A DNA stretch of 64,000 nucleotides from Eutreptiella sp. 'Long Island Sound 2002'. Its lineage: Eukaryota > Euglenozoa > Euglenophyceae > Eutreptiales > Eutreptiaceae. A program made the position numbers and the translations under genes. Positions 20,940 through 30,669 of the stretch are shown in pieces. The notes beneath the pieces were generated by a model. The model saw only the letters and a list, made by a program, of their open reading frames with translations. It was not told the DNA's origin and searched no databases. The stretch lies in NCBI GenBank assembly GCA_964036045.1, contig OZ038388.1, positions 32,937,672-33,001,671 on the forward strand, given 5' to 3'. Each line of letters starts with the position of its first letter. Positions within the stretch are counted from its first letter, which is position 1.

Positions 20940-21520
20940 CCCTTTGCTCTTAGTGATTGGACCTGGAGTACAGGTGTACTCTTAACGGAGTTACCTTCAC
21001 ATTCACGCCATGTCTAATCATGGAAGCAGGACTTGCAAAAATAGTGTGGAGTGTTTGGTACAAGAGGGACGAGTAGTTTTTTGTCTTTTTTTGCCGTTTG
21101 TGTGCGTTATTCTTCCGTGCCCTTTGCTCTTAGTGAGTGGACTTGAAGTACAGGTGTACTCTTAACGGAGTTACCTTCACATTCACGCCATGTATAAGAG
21201 GGACGAGTAGTTCCTTGTCGTGTTTTGCCGTTTGTGTGCTTTGTTCTTTCGTGCCTTTTGCTCTTAGTGATTGGACTTGGAGTACAGGTGTACTCTTAAC
21301 GGAGTTACCTTCACATTCACGCCATGTCTACTAATGGGAGCAAGAGTTGGTACAAGAGGGACGAGTAGTTCTTTGCCGTGTTTTGCCGTTTGTGTGCCTT
21401 GTTCTTCTCTGCCCGTTGCTCTTAGTGTTTGGACTTGGAGTACAGGTGTACTCTTAACGGAGTTACCTTCACATTCACGCCATGTCTAATCAAGAGGCAA
21501 GAGTTGCAACAATAGGCTGG
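20940..21520 (+). promoter_or_regulatory. Leader-repeat array upstream of Rep (four units)
   Basis: Four tandem units of about 145-180 bp each contain GGACTTGGAGTACA (or a near variant), the 23-bp imperfect palindrome (at 20973-20995, 21153-21175, 21297-21319 and 21445-21467), exactly 14 nt, and then an ATG. The mini-ORFs after these ATGs begin MSN or a variant, echoing the Rep N-terminus (MSNRWEHE), so the array looks like tandem duplications of the Rep promoter-plus-start region. Whether they are promoters, decoy starts or transposase-binding sites cannot be decided from sequence. Confidence 0.7.
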
Positions 21521-21833
21521 AGTGTTTGGTACAAGAGGGACGAGTAGTTCCCTGCTGTGTTTTGCCGTTTGTGTGCTTTGTTGTTCCACGGGTACCAGAA
21601 GGTGAGGTTTTGTTTGGGCTCGGGTACTAGTGGGTAGGAATGGGGCTCATTCTTTGGGAGGATAAGTAAGGCCCTCCAACGCAAAACAAGATACTGCCAT
21701 CCGGTTGGGTTTGAGGCTTTACAAGTATAGGCATCACCAACATTATCAATGATGCTTCTACCCCCCAAGTAGTCACTTTGTTTATTCCCAACTAATGTTT
21801 TTTCTTGCTCTCGGCAGTTGGATTTGGAGTATA

Positions 21834-21856
21834 GGTGTACTCTTAACGGAGTTACC
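21834..21856 (+). promoter_or_regulatory. 23-bp palindromic motif upstream of Rep ATG
   Basis: The motif is GGTGTACTC, then TTAAC, then GGAGTTACC; its arms pair imperfectly (ACTC with GAGT, GGT with ACC). It ends 14 nt before the Rep ATG at 21871. The same motif stands 12-14 nt before the ATG of three other gene types in these elements, which argues for a shared transcription or translation signal. Confidence 0.7.
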
Positions 21857-21870
21857 TTTTATTTCGCACC

Positions 21871-24800
21871 ATGTCAAATCGCTGGGAGCACGAGTTGCAA
21901 CAATGCTTGGACAGGGACATTGACTTCCCGGTGGCCGAGTTCATCAAGCTGCATAGCGAAGTCCCCCCGCGTACCATCCGTCGGCGACATGAGCAGTTGC
22001 GCGCCACGCTGATGAAGCGATTGGAAAAGCGCGCCGCACCTGGTATCCAAGCATCGACGGTGGCAAGTTTGAACACTCCTGAGTCCCAAGCAGCCAAGGG
22101 GTCTTGTGGAGGCAAGAGGAACACCGCGGAGTTCCAAGCCGACAAGGGCAAAAACAACACCGCGGAGTCGCAAGCGGCCAAGGGTTCGTCAGGAGGCAAG
22201 AAAAACACCTCGGAGTCCCAAGCCATCAAGGGCAAAAAGAACACCGCGGAGTCCCAAGCGGCAAAGGGTTCAGCTGGAGGCAAGAAGAACACCGTGGAGT
22301 CCCAAGCGGCCAAGGGGTCTTGTGGAGGCAAGAAGAACACCTCGGAGTCCCAATCGGACAAGGGTTCGTCAGAAGGCAAGAAAAACACCGCGGAGTCCCA
22401 AGCCATCAAGGGCAAAAAGAACACCGCGGAGTCCCAAGCGGCCAAGGGTTCCTTCGGAGGCATAAACAACACGCCAGAATCGCAACGGAATAAGGGCATC
22501 GTTGGTGGACACGGCAATACGCCAGAGAAGCAGCACATCAAGGCATCGGGGCGTCGTCATTGCGGGGTCGTTCGTACAGTGTCTCGGGAGTTGTTCAGTG
22601 TTAATGCATCATCGCCGTCCAACATTTCTTTGAAGTCAGTTCGAGAGTATTGGCTTGATGGTTTGGACACTTTGTACTCACCACTTTTTGATGCACTTTG
22701 CTATCGGTGTGGTCAACTCCTTTGGGGCCCAATAGGTGGGGGACACAAGTTTACGGTTCCACGCAATACTGACGAGATACGTACACAGACTTTATTTGGC
22801 GTGCCACCCACCGATTTGGTTACAAGTGGGATATTTGCATTCCGCAACGAGATGTTCGCCAATTACTTGAAGTACAAAAATGCACCGTTTCCAGTTCCCC
22901 CGCGATCTCCTGCACGTAGCACAAGTCGCTTTGTGGTGTATGACACTCCTTTTTGGCACTCCGCTACACGTATGTATGCTTGCCACGTTTGTAGCAAGTA
23001 TTCCGCGAAGTATGACCCCATCAACTATGGCTACACTTTGGATGGGGACATCCATTACAATATCCCCTCAAAAATTGCGGACCTCACCGAGTACCAGAAG
23101 CGACAAATTGCACTTGGGGCCCTCTACTCAAATACGCTGAAGCACGTGGATCTTCGTCACAAGCAATGGCACCATGCAATTGGTACCGTTGGTGTCGGCC
23201 GCAAGCCAAGCCAACACTACAATGCACTGTATGGTTTCATGACAATGAACGAGAATATTTTGCGCGATTACCAAAAGCCCAAGGACAGCGAGCAAAGCAA
23301 CCGTCAAATGAACCAAGCGTTGTTGCTGCTAAAAAAAATTCACCCTTTTTATTCTCGATTCTTGGCGCACTATGAGACGTTGTACCGATACTTGGAGAAT
23401 GCGGCCACCACCATGGGCACATTGACACAGCGTTCGTATGAAGACAAGTACGGGAAACGCTTGGAATACCATTTACAAGATGAGTACGTTGCTTGGGCTG
23501 TGGAGTGTGATGCCCCACGGAACATCGTTCCGGATTTTGCTCCTCACTCGGACAAAGTGGGCTTCCTCCATCGGACACCCTTCCGGGGAGCGGGTGGGAA
23601 CGTGACCACGGCCGCTCAATCGTTGGCCAATGACACTTATTGGCATTTTAACGACCCCAAGTTGCAACCGTGTGTATGGCCCGATTTGTATCCTGGCGGC
23701 GTTGGTGGATATACCGTAGGTTGCGGCATTGGATGTGCTGCCTACTACCGTAGTTGTTATCTTGCCTTTGATAGCCGATGGCGTCGGGACTGGTGGTGGT
23801 CCTTTTTCCAAGTGAGCAAAGAGATGAAAAACCAATTGATTTGGAATCAACAAAATTTCAATGCTCAACGTGCGGATCGGGCAGAGGACATTACTGCAGC
23901 ACATTTGAGAAGTGCGAGGAGTTCCACGGGTCCAAAACCGGCGCCAAAAAAATCTACCTCACAATCACCACAGTCGTCCTCGGAGTGTCCGCAAGGAAGT
24001 CAATGCACCCAGCCGAGTCAATCTTCACAATCCGCAACCCAAAGCACACAACACCCTCTATGTAGTTCCCAATATGCAGCAACGTCAACAACACCGCCAT
24101 CAACTCCGGCTACCAGTCAAGGCAAAAAGCCGCGTGCATGCTACCAAGACGGTGTAAATTCTATGAACCACAATCTCGAGCGCGAGGGGACTGATAAAGG
24201 TACGGCCGAGCTCAACCCGTATTATCGGTATGGAACTTATGTACCTTCAAAATTGGTTGGAACCCGTTCTTATTGGGCCTCGCGACATTTAGATCTTACA
24301 GCCATGAGTCGTGAACTTGGCAAAGCGGACCTTTTCATTACGTTGACCATGAATGACAACTGGGCCGATTTGCAAGCTGCTGTGCAAAAAGGGTGCCGTG
24401 CAGGAGCTGTGTGGCCTGGAGAATACCCCAGAAACACAGGGCCAAACAAGCCAATCCAAGATGGCCACGATATGGAGGCTTGTGTGGCGTTTCACAAGCG
24501 GGTGGAGATATTCAAGCGAGAGTTCTTGGCTATTGGCAAAAATGGTCCATTTGGAAAGGTGCGGGATTATTGGTTTCGATTTGAATATCAAGAGCGAGGC
24601 CGGGTGCATTTGCATGGCGTGGTATGGTGTGAAGCCAGCAGCATTCCGGACGATGTGGTTTGCGCAACAATGCCCCGTGAAAGTGACGGCTTTGATCCAA
24701 AGTTCACAGCATACCTACGGGATCTGTACAAGGAGTGCAACATGGTGCATCAATGCTACCCCGACAAGTGTTTCAATATTGGTCGTGGGCGTGTATGCAC

Positions 24801-27800
24801 CAAGTGCAAGTCAGGTTATCCCTTTAGTGTGCCGCAGGAGAGAGAAGAATTGGATGACAGTGGAGTCCGCTTGCTTTATCGCAGATATGAAGCCGAAGAT
24901 GCATGTGTTGTTCCACACAATCGCCGTTTGTTGGTTCGACTCCAGTGCCACAATAATGTGCAGCGGATAACATCTTTGGGTTGGGAATTATATCTCGCCA
25001 AATATCTCACAAAGCCAGCAAAGTCATTGACGGTGCCCATCACCATCTCGCCCGATGCAAGCGATGTGGAGCGTTTGCTCAAGTTGCGTTCATTGGGACG
25101 CATGGAGAACGGCATGATGCTCTTAGGAATCCATCAATGTCGAGGTAGCCGAGAGGTGGTATGGATTCCTACAGATCCATGGCCTAAACTAGGACGGCTC
25201 AAGCGTCGAAAGCATCTCCCAAAAGAAGATACGTCCACAGACGTTTGGTATTTGGATCGCTATGACCACTACTTGGAACGCCCCATTGCTGCCATACCCA
25301 TCAAGTACCCCGACTACTATCGCTATTATCGCCGAACACAATGTGAGCCCGGAGACTCCACAGCTATAGCAAGCAATCCAGCAGAGGACTTTGCATATGA
25401 TTCTCCTTCTAGCGATTCCGATGATGCAGTGAGCGGAGATCGTTTTCAAGCCAATGTACGCCCCGATGAGGGCAATAAACCATATTGGTGGCCATCACCA
25501 CCAGAAACGTTGGAGAAGACATTCAGGGACGAGGTGGGAAAAAAGTGGATTCTGCGAAGGCGAACTGCGATCCCAAGGTGGAACTTTTACCTCCCGTATG
25601 GAGAAGATGCCGAATGGTATTTCTTGCAAAAGATATTATTGTCACAGCCGTTCACAAAAGCAGACCACGAGCGGAAATTCCTTTCATCCAACAATGTCAC
25701 TATAACATACATGGAGGAGTGTATTCATCGAGGATTGCTTCGTGGTTATGAGGAAGAGGCACGAGAAACTTTAAACAATGCCCAAGCACGTGGCTATTCC
25801 GTTGAGCGTTTGCGACTTCTTGCACAAGTTCTTATTGCCGAAGAGATCATAGACTCCACCTTCCTCAATACCTACATGTCCGACTTAGATGAGCTTGAAA
25901 AGCACCGGTTTGGAGAAGATGAACCAGCAATGGCTGAGGAAGCTGAACTGGATCCCCAATTGGCGGAGGAGTTAAGGGCATTCATGGATGCTGACGACAC
26001 GCGTGCAGCAGAGGCACTTGTGAATGCTTTGAACGAAGGGCAACGCCGGGTATTTGACATTTTTATTGCACATTTTCAACGGCAGCCTCTTGAGAATGGT
26101 CCGGATATTTCCCTGCATTGCCGCACATCAAGTGGAAGTAGTGTTGCGCAATTGTGTGCTGTTCTCACAGGGGTTGCGGGAACCGGCAAGTCTTATGTCG
26201 TTCGCTTGCTGATTGCCAAGTTAAGAGCGCTTGGTTTCAGCATCCTAGTTTGTGGTTCTAGTGGGGTAGCCGCCCTAAATGTTGGAGGACGCACAATCCA
26301 CAGCCTGTTCTCATTATCTTTGGACTTTGAGTGGCAAATAAAGGAAGGCACAACCTTGTGGTGGATGATTCGAACTGCTGATATGATTATTGTCGATGAG
26401 TTCTCCCTCTTATCCAACAAGCTCCTTCACACGGTCCATGATGTGCTACACAAGGTACGCCGCGACAAGCGCAATCCTTTTGGTGGCATTACAGTGCTCC
26501 TCGTAGGTGATCCATTGCAACTACCCGCTGTTGATTTGGATATCTTTGACAGTGCACTCTTTCGAAACCATTTTGTTCCTTTTGTGCTGACGGACGTAAT
26601 GCGCCAAGACGATGCACATTTCATTAACTTGCTTAATCGTGTGCGGATTGGAGAGGAGAGTGACGAGGACCACTTAATTCTGCAGCAACGCATAGCGCTT
26701 AATTCCGATGTGTCACTACAAGACTTGGAGGATGCCCCCATGTTGGTTGGCCGTAGAAATGCTATGAACCGATGGAATGAACATTTCATGGCTCAATTGG
26801 GGTCAAGCATTGTTACGTTCGATGCTAGCTACGTTGATATGGGTGGTGCCCCTACCAATCAAGCAATGTGCGACTACATCAATTCTCGCAATCGTCGTGT
26901 GCTACCTAAGCAAGTGTCTGTCGCAACGGGCATGAGGGCACGGCTTATTCGCAATGTGTCCATCGAAAATCGACTCGTTAACTCGACACTTGTTGTGATC
27001 AAAAGATGGTCGAATGATGTCATTGTGGTAAGCCCGGTGGGGCACGCAAGGGAGTACCCCATCTGCCGTTTCCAGCAAATTATTCCGGTGTACGGCCCGT
27101 CCGTGCAAGTCAAAATAATCCAATTCCCTATGCTTCCCGGATACTCATGTACCGTGCACGGTACGCAGGGCTGCTCTTACGACCGCGTATGGGTGGACAT
27201 GGCAGCCTTCTTTGCCGCAGCACACGCATATGTTGCTTTATCACGCGCTCGTTCACTTCAAGGCCTATTCATCCTCAATTACCGTCGTGACGCTTTCCTT
27301 GTTGATCCGTATTACGTGCAATTATGGGATTGGTTCGTGGCCACAAACGTGTTGTCTCCCAAACCACCAAGCCAAATCCCTCCTTATCCACGAAGAACAT
27401 TTACAACATCACTCATAATTGGAATTATGTGTGTCCATCGTGCTTGGAGTGTCGTAAGTCAACTCCCACAGCGGTTGGATGCTCGGATATTGAAGGTCAA
27501 CATGCTCCACATTATCCAATATGTGTCATTTCCATACTGGTCGTATATTGAGAGACAATTGCGTGGAGACAAGCTGTCTTTGGACATTGATGATCTAAAC
27601 GAGGATGGAACGGAGCAAATCCGCAAACAAGGACGACCGGTTGGTACTACACGGCAACTTCCACAAGGCTTCGAACTATTGGACGCGTGTAATAACCCAC
27701 GAGTGTTTGCGGCCCAAGACTTGGCTCAAATGTTGGTTGTGCAATTGCGGACATTGTGTGCTGCACATAAGCTATCAACCTCTGGAACCAAAGCCCAGTT

Positions 27801-28320
27801 TCAAGAACGCATCCTACAAAAGCAAAACCACATTCAACCTCCATCACCTACACCATCGCCTACACATTCACATGGGCCTGTACGACTGGTGCCGTCATCC
27901 ATCGATGATTTCCCCCATTTGCAGCCACGACTTAATTACTTTGGAGAGGATTTTTGGCCACAAGAAAGAAGCGATACCACGGAGAACAATGTGCACATAT
28001 TGGAGAGTGCATGGTTGTCTTGCGCAGCAGTGCAATGCTTACTAGAGGTCTTGTTGCCACAGGGCAATTCCTCCGTTAAGCCGGTCGTCCAAGATGTGAC
28101 ATTGGCAGTAATAATGCAACATCCTCCGACGTTGCGGGTTGTGTATACTCCGGGAGATGCCCTACCCGTACTACTCACCTCGCAGCACTCCACTGTTGGA
28201 GTTCACTACGTGTTGGTCACGGACATTTCCATTGTAGACAAGACCTTGGTCGTCCACGATCCTAAAGATAACGCATCTACCTGTGGCGCATGGTTCCGGG
28301 CAATTATGAGTAAAATGTGA
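21871..28320 (+). CDS. Helitron Rep/PIF1-type helicase fusion with NUMOD3-like repeats, SAP and half of a C48-like protease
   Basis: A 2,149-codon ORF starts at ATG 21871, chosen for the conserved motif 14 nt upstream. Residues about 67-222 hold eleven NTxESQ/KG repeats resembling NUMOD3 DNA-binding motifs. Zinc-binding pairs lie at Cys277/Cys280 and Cys371/Cys374. The Helitron Rep HUH motif is His913-Leu-His915, and the candidate catalytic tyrosines are Tyr1041 and Tyr1045 (YLAKY). The helicase has Walker A GVAGTGKS (1434-1441) and Walker B VDE (Asp1509/Glu1510), as in PIF1. A SAP motif lies at about 1948-1983. The end carries HYVLV (His2112) and VVHDPK (Asp2130), the first half of a C48-like protease. 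Rep would nick and transfer single strands and the helicase would unwind. Copies 2 and 3 are broken; this one is open to an in-frame TGA. Confidence 0.92.
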   Translation: MSNRWEHELQQCLDRDIDFPVAEFIKLHSEVPPRTIRRRHEQLRATLMKRLEKRAAPGIQASTVASLNTPESQAAKGSCGGKRNTAEFQADKGKNNTAESQAAKGSSGGKKNTSESQAIKGKKNTAESQAAKGSAGGKKNTVESQAAKGSCGGKKNTSESQSDKGSSEGKKNTAESQAIKGKKNTAESQAAKGSFGGINNTPESQRNKGIVGGHGNTPEKQHIKASGRRHCGVVRTVSRELFSVNASSPSNISLKSVREYWLDGLDTLYSPLFDALCYRCGQLLWGPIGGGHKFTVPRNTDEIRTQTLFGVPPTDLVTSGIFAFRNEMFANYLKYKNAPFPVPPRSPARSTSRFVVYDTPFWHSATRMYACHVCSKYSAKYDPINYGYTLDGDIHYNIPSKIADLTEYQKRQIALGALYSNTLKHVDLRHKQWHHAIGTVGVGRKPSQHYNALYGFMTMNENILRDYQKPKDSEQSNRQMNQALLLLKKIHPFYSRFLAHYETLYRYLENAATTMGTLTQRSYEDKYGKRLEYHLQDEYVAWAVECDAPRNIVPDFAPHSDKVGFLHRTPFRGAGGNVTTAAQSLANDTYWHFNDPKLQPCVWPDLYPGGVGGYTVGCGIGCAAYYRSCYLAFDSRWRRDWWWSFFQVSKEMKNQLIWNQQNFNAQRADRAEDITAAHLRSARSSTGPKPAPKKSTSQSPQSSSECPQGSQCTQPSQSSQSATQSTQHPLCSSQYAATSTTPPSTPATSQGKKPRACYQDGVNSMNHNLEREGTDKGTAELNPYYRYGTYVPSKLVGTRSYWASRHLDLTAMSRELGKADLFITLTMNDNWADLQAAVQKGCRAGAVWPGEYPRNTGPNKPIQDGHDMEACVAFHKRVEIFKREFLAIGKNGPFGKVRDYWFRFEYQERGRVHLHGVVWCEASSIPDDVVCATMPRESDGFDPKFTAYLRDLYKECNMVHQCYPDKCFNIGRGRVCTKCKSGYPFSVPQEREELDDSGVRLLYRRYEAEDACVVPHNRRLLVRLQCHNNVQRITSLGWELYLAKYLTKPAKSLTVPITISPDASDVERLLKLRSLGRMENGMMLLGIHQCRGSREVVWIPTDPWPKLGRLKRRKHLPKEDTSTDVWYLDRYDHYLERPIAAIPIKYPDYYRYYRRTQCEPGDSTAIASNPAEDFAYDSPSSDSDDAVSGDRFQANVRPDEGNKPYWWPSPPETLEKTFRDEVGKKWILRRRTAIPRWNFYLPYGEDAEWYFLQKILLSQPFTKADHERKFLSSNNVTITYMEECIHRGLLRGYEEEARETLNNAQARGYSVERLRLLAQVLIAEEIIDSTFLNTYMSDLDELEKHRFGEDEPAMAEEAELDPQLAEELRAFMDADDTRAAEALVNALNEGQRRVFDIFIAHFQRQPLENGPDISLHCRTSSGSSVAQLCAVLTGVAGTGKSYVVRLLIAKLRALGFSILVCGSSGVAALNVGGRTIHSLFSLSLDFEWQIKEGTTLWWMIRTADMIIVDEFSLLSNKLLHTVHDVLHKVRRDKRNPFGGITVLLVGDPLQLPAVDLDIFDSALFRNHFVPFVLTDVMRQDDAHFINLLNRVRIGEESDEDHLILQQRIALNSDVSLQDLEDAPMLVGRRNAMNRWNEHFMAQLGSSIVTFDASYVDMGGAPTNQAMCDYINSRNRRVLPKQVSVATGMRARLIRNVSIENRLVNSTLVVIKRWSNDVIVVSPVGHAREYPICRFQQIIPVYGPSVQVKIIQFPMLPGYSCTVHGTQGCSYDRVWVDMAAFFAAAHAYVALSRARSLQGLFILNYRRDAFLVDPYYVQLWDWFVATNVLSPKPPSQIPPYPRRTFTTSLIIGIMCVHRAWSVVSQLPQRLDARILKVNMLHIIQYVSFPYWSYIERQLRGDKLSLDIDDLNEDGTEQIRKQGRPVGTTRQLPQGFELLDACNNPRVFAAQDLAQMLVVQLRTLCAAHKLSTSGTKAQFQERILQKQNHIQPPSPTPSPTHSHGPVRLVPSSIDDFPHLQPRLNYFGEDFWPQERSDTTENNVHILESAWLSCAAVQCLLEVLLPQGNSSVKPVVQDVTLAVIMQHPPTLRVVYTPGDALPVLLTSQHSTVGVHYVLVTDISIVDKTLVVHDPKDNASTCGAWFRAIMSKM

Positions 28321-29333
28321 TGGTCTTTTACACGGCATCATTATGGAACTCAACCTGATTCCGATACATGTGGCTTCCGTGTCGTCATGCTCGCCATGCA
28401 ATGGTGTCACACCAATCAACTCACCGGGCAACTCCCACGGTGGTTCTTGACGTATTGTGCAAGCGTTCTCCAGCTTTTTGCCGACGATACGAGCAGCTTG
28501 CGTTCTACGGTGAATACGTTTCAAGATTGGGCATATGAAGATGCCTTGAGAGAGTATGATGAACCAGTGGACTCGGCAATGACGGAGGGTGGGCCGCTTC
28601 CTACCGTCACCAGCAGCGACATGGAAGCTGCAATTCGCAACCCCCTATCCAATTCAGCGAGTGGTCCGTCTTCGACGTCCAAAGCGCCACAGCCTCCGCA
28701 TCCGTCAACCCGTAGGAAGAGTGGGACAGGTAAAGGGACTACGGGGGCAAACCCACAAACCACACCGGCACAGACCACTCCTACAAGAAAAATTCCAAAG
28801 TCAAAAAAGACAAATATGCCTCCACGTACCCGAACTTGCGAGCCACCACCCTACCAATCGCACCGTCAACCACATCCCAAGAGTGGACTCGAGGCCGACC
28901 AAAGGTCTTGCAAACATTCCTCAAAGAAGCGGTCATCCAACTCCGGGTCCGGGGCAAGGTCCAAGAAGAGTCGACCAGAGGACCACGAACAGTCAAATAC
29001 TAGACACATGAGATCCACTTCGAGCCGTCCTTCCAAATCAACAAGCCAAGAGCCGCCAACAGCAAAACAACGGCAAGAAAAGCTCCGGTAAATCATGCTA
29101 CACTATCCGAGAACGAGATCAAAAAGTGGTTAATCCTTATCAGGGACGAAAATTTAAGTCGACGAAAACGCCGCGAGCATGCTTTGCACTTCTTGGGAGC
29201 CGCAGATAGTACCTTGGTAACATTACAGTACCGCACTCTCAGTCTCCAACTGCATCCCGACAAAAACCCGTCGGACGCACTAGCAAAGCAACGATTCCAA
29301 GTTCTTGGGTGTGCAAGAGACATGTTCCGTTAG
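28321..29333 (+). pseudogene. Rep gene continuation after TGA: C48-like catalytic Cys, disordered linker, J-domain
   Basis: The same frame continues directly after the TGA at 28318-28320 and soon gives TQPDSDTCGF, supplying Gln2161 and Cys2167 of the C48-like protease whose His and Asp lie before the stop. A long Ser/Thr/Pro/Lys-rich linker follows. Copy 1 then loses an A in a short A-run near 29080, giving a premature TAA at 29089-29091. The shifted frame encodes a J-domain-like end (YRTLSLQLHPDKNP, HPD motif) that stops at TAG 29331-29333. In copy 2 (44287-45300) linker and J-domain are in one frame. J-domains recruit Hsp70; the use here is unknown. Confidence 0.75.
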
Positions 29334-29595
29334 CTAACCAGTTGCCATACATGAGGAATCGTCTTTACATTATTTCTTCCAAACTCGCTAATGCTCCTTG
29401 TATGGCGCCCACCAACACGGAAAACTTCTTTTGCATGTATTACACATTTATTTCATTCTTGCGTGCAATTGCGTGTCCTCTAAAATTGTAATTTTAATTA
29501 GCATTCAAGAGGTACGATTAACAGACCTGCAATCAATTCCGCCACATTGCAAATTTAACAAACCTACATACAATTAGTGCACGACGTAGGTTGCA
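29334..29595 (+). other. Spacer after Rep gene
   Basis: AT-rich spacer with no supported gene, conserved in inverted orientation at about 44028-44286 in copy 2. Confidence 0.5.
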
Positions 29596-30413
29596 CGTGT
29601 ACTCTTAGCGGAGTTACCTGCACTTATTAGTATACAACGCAGGATGCAGGTGTACTCTTAACGGAGTTACCTTCTCTTAGTTACAACAGAAGTACGAGTC
29701 AAGGTGTCCATTTCACGGAGTTCCCTTCATTTACAAGCAACAAGCGTACAAAGCACTCATCCACGTTGTGCGCGCACCTTCGATTGTTGCAAACGGTTTG
29801 TTAGAATCCTCTCACACAAAGGGTGATGCATCTTCTAAAACATACGGAAAACATTTTGGTAGCAAAGCGGGTGTACTCTTAACGGAGTTACCTTCAATTA
29901 TTTTCATCCATTTGCCAATCCATAAGAGCAGGGTACAATTAGTGCACGACATACAATGCAGGTGTAGTCTTAACGGAGTTACCTTCACTTATCATCAAAC
30001 GACGCAAGATGCAGGTGTACTCTTAACGGAGTTACCTTCTCTTATTTGCAAGAAAAGTACAAGTCAAGGTGTACTCCGCACGGAGTTACCTTCATTTACT
30101 TGCAACAACCGTCAAAGCAGTCATCCACGTTGTGCGCGCGCCTTCTATTGTTGCGAACGGTTTGTTACAATACCCTCAAACAAAGGGTGATCCATTTTCT
30201 AAAAAAAACGGTGAACATTTCGGTAGCAAAGTGGGTGTACTCTAAACGGCGTTACCTCTCCTTATTTTCGTCTATTTCCAACCATCTCATTTGCCAATCC
30301 ATACAAGCAGGGTACAATTAGTGCAAGACGTAGGATGCAGGTGTACTCTTAACGGAGTTACCTTCACTTATTAGTACACGACGTACAATGCACGTGTACT
30401 CTTAACGGAGCTA
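29596..30413 (+). promoter_or_regulatory. Second array of the 23-bp motif, about ten copies
   Basis: Exact or one-to-four-mismatch copies occur near 29596, 29649, 29702, 29870, 29961, 30014, 30069, 30235, 30336 and 30391, all in the same orientation. Spacers share words such as TACAATTAGTGCACGAC and longer duplicated blocks. No ORF here is convincing. The array lies between the Rep gene and the GRF gene. Confidence 0.75.
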
Positions 30414-30634
30414 CCTTCACTTAGCACTCGTTTCCATCACTTACGTTTATGTTTGACATTGCGTGCCTTGCATCATGAGTACTCCAGCAATACTCGGATG
30501 GAAGCCGCCCTAAAATTTTGTCCGTGGTGTTCAAATGACAAAAAGGGACAGGGTTGCCATTCATGCACCACTACTCCGAGGCTATGTTCTAGTACGACTA
30601 TCTAAATCTCACACATCGCCATCCCCTCTTTCTA

Positions 30635-30657
30635 GGTGTATTCTTAACGGAATTACC
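30635..30657 (+). promoter_or_regulatory. 23-bp motif upstream of the GRF gene
   Basis: A variant of the motif with two A/T substitutions (GGTGTATTC, TTAAC, GGAATTACC), ending 12 nt before the ATG at 30670. Confidence 0.65.
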
Positions 30658-30669
30658 TGCACTTCAATA

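Noticed and set aside
20940-21520. CRISPR array, because of regularly repeated 23-bp palindromic units
   Set aside because: Spacers are long, homologous to each other and include start codons; the context is a eukaryotic transposon with no cas genes.
23778-24065. Separate small gene beginning MASG in Rep (also 49842 and 63184)
   Set aside because: It is an alternative frame of Rep coding sequence; in copy 2 it appears joined to the true frame only because of a one-base deletion.
21871-28320. TGA as a reassigned sense codon in this genome
   Set aside because: TGA ends the DIRS RT ORF at a sensible place and replaces Tyr, Ser or Arg codons in broken copies, so standard termination explains most cases; only the 28318 TGA is worth testing.
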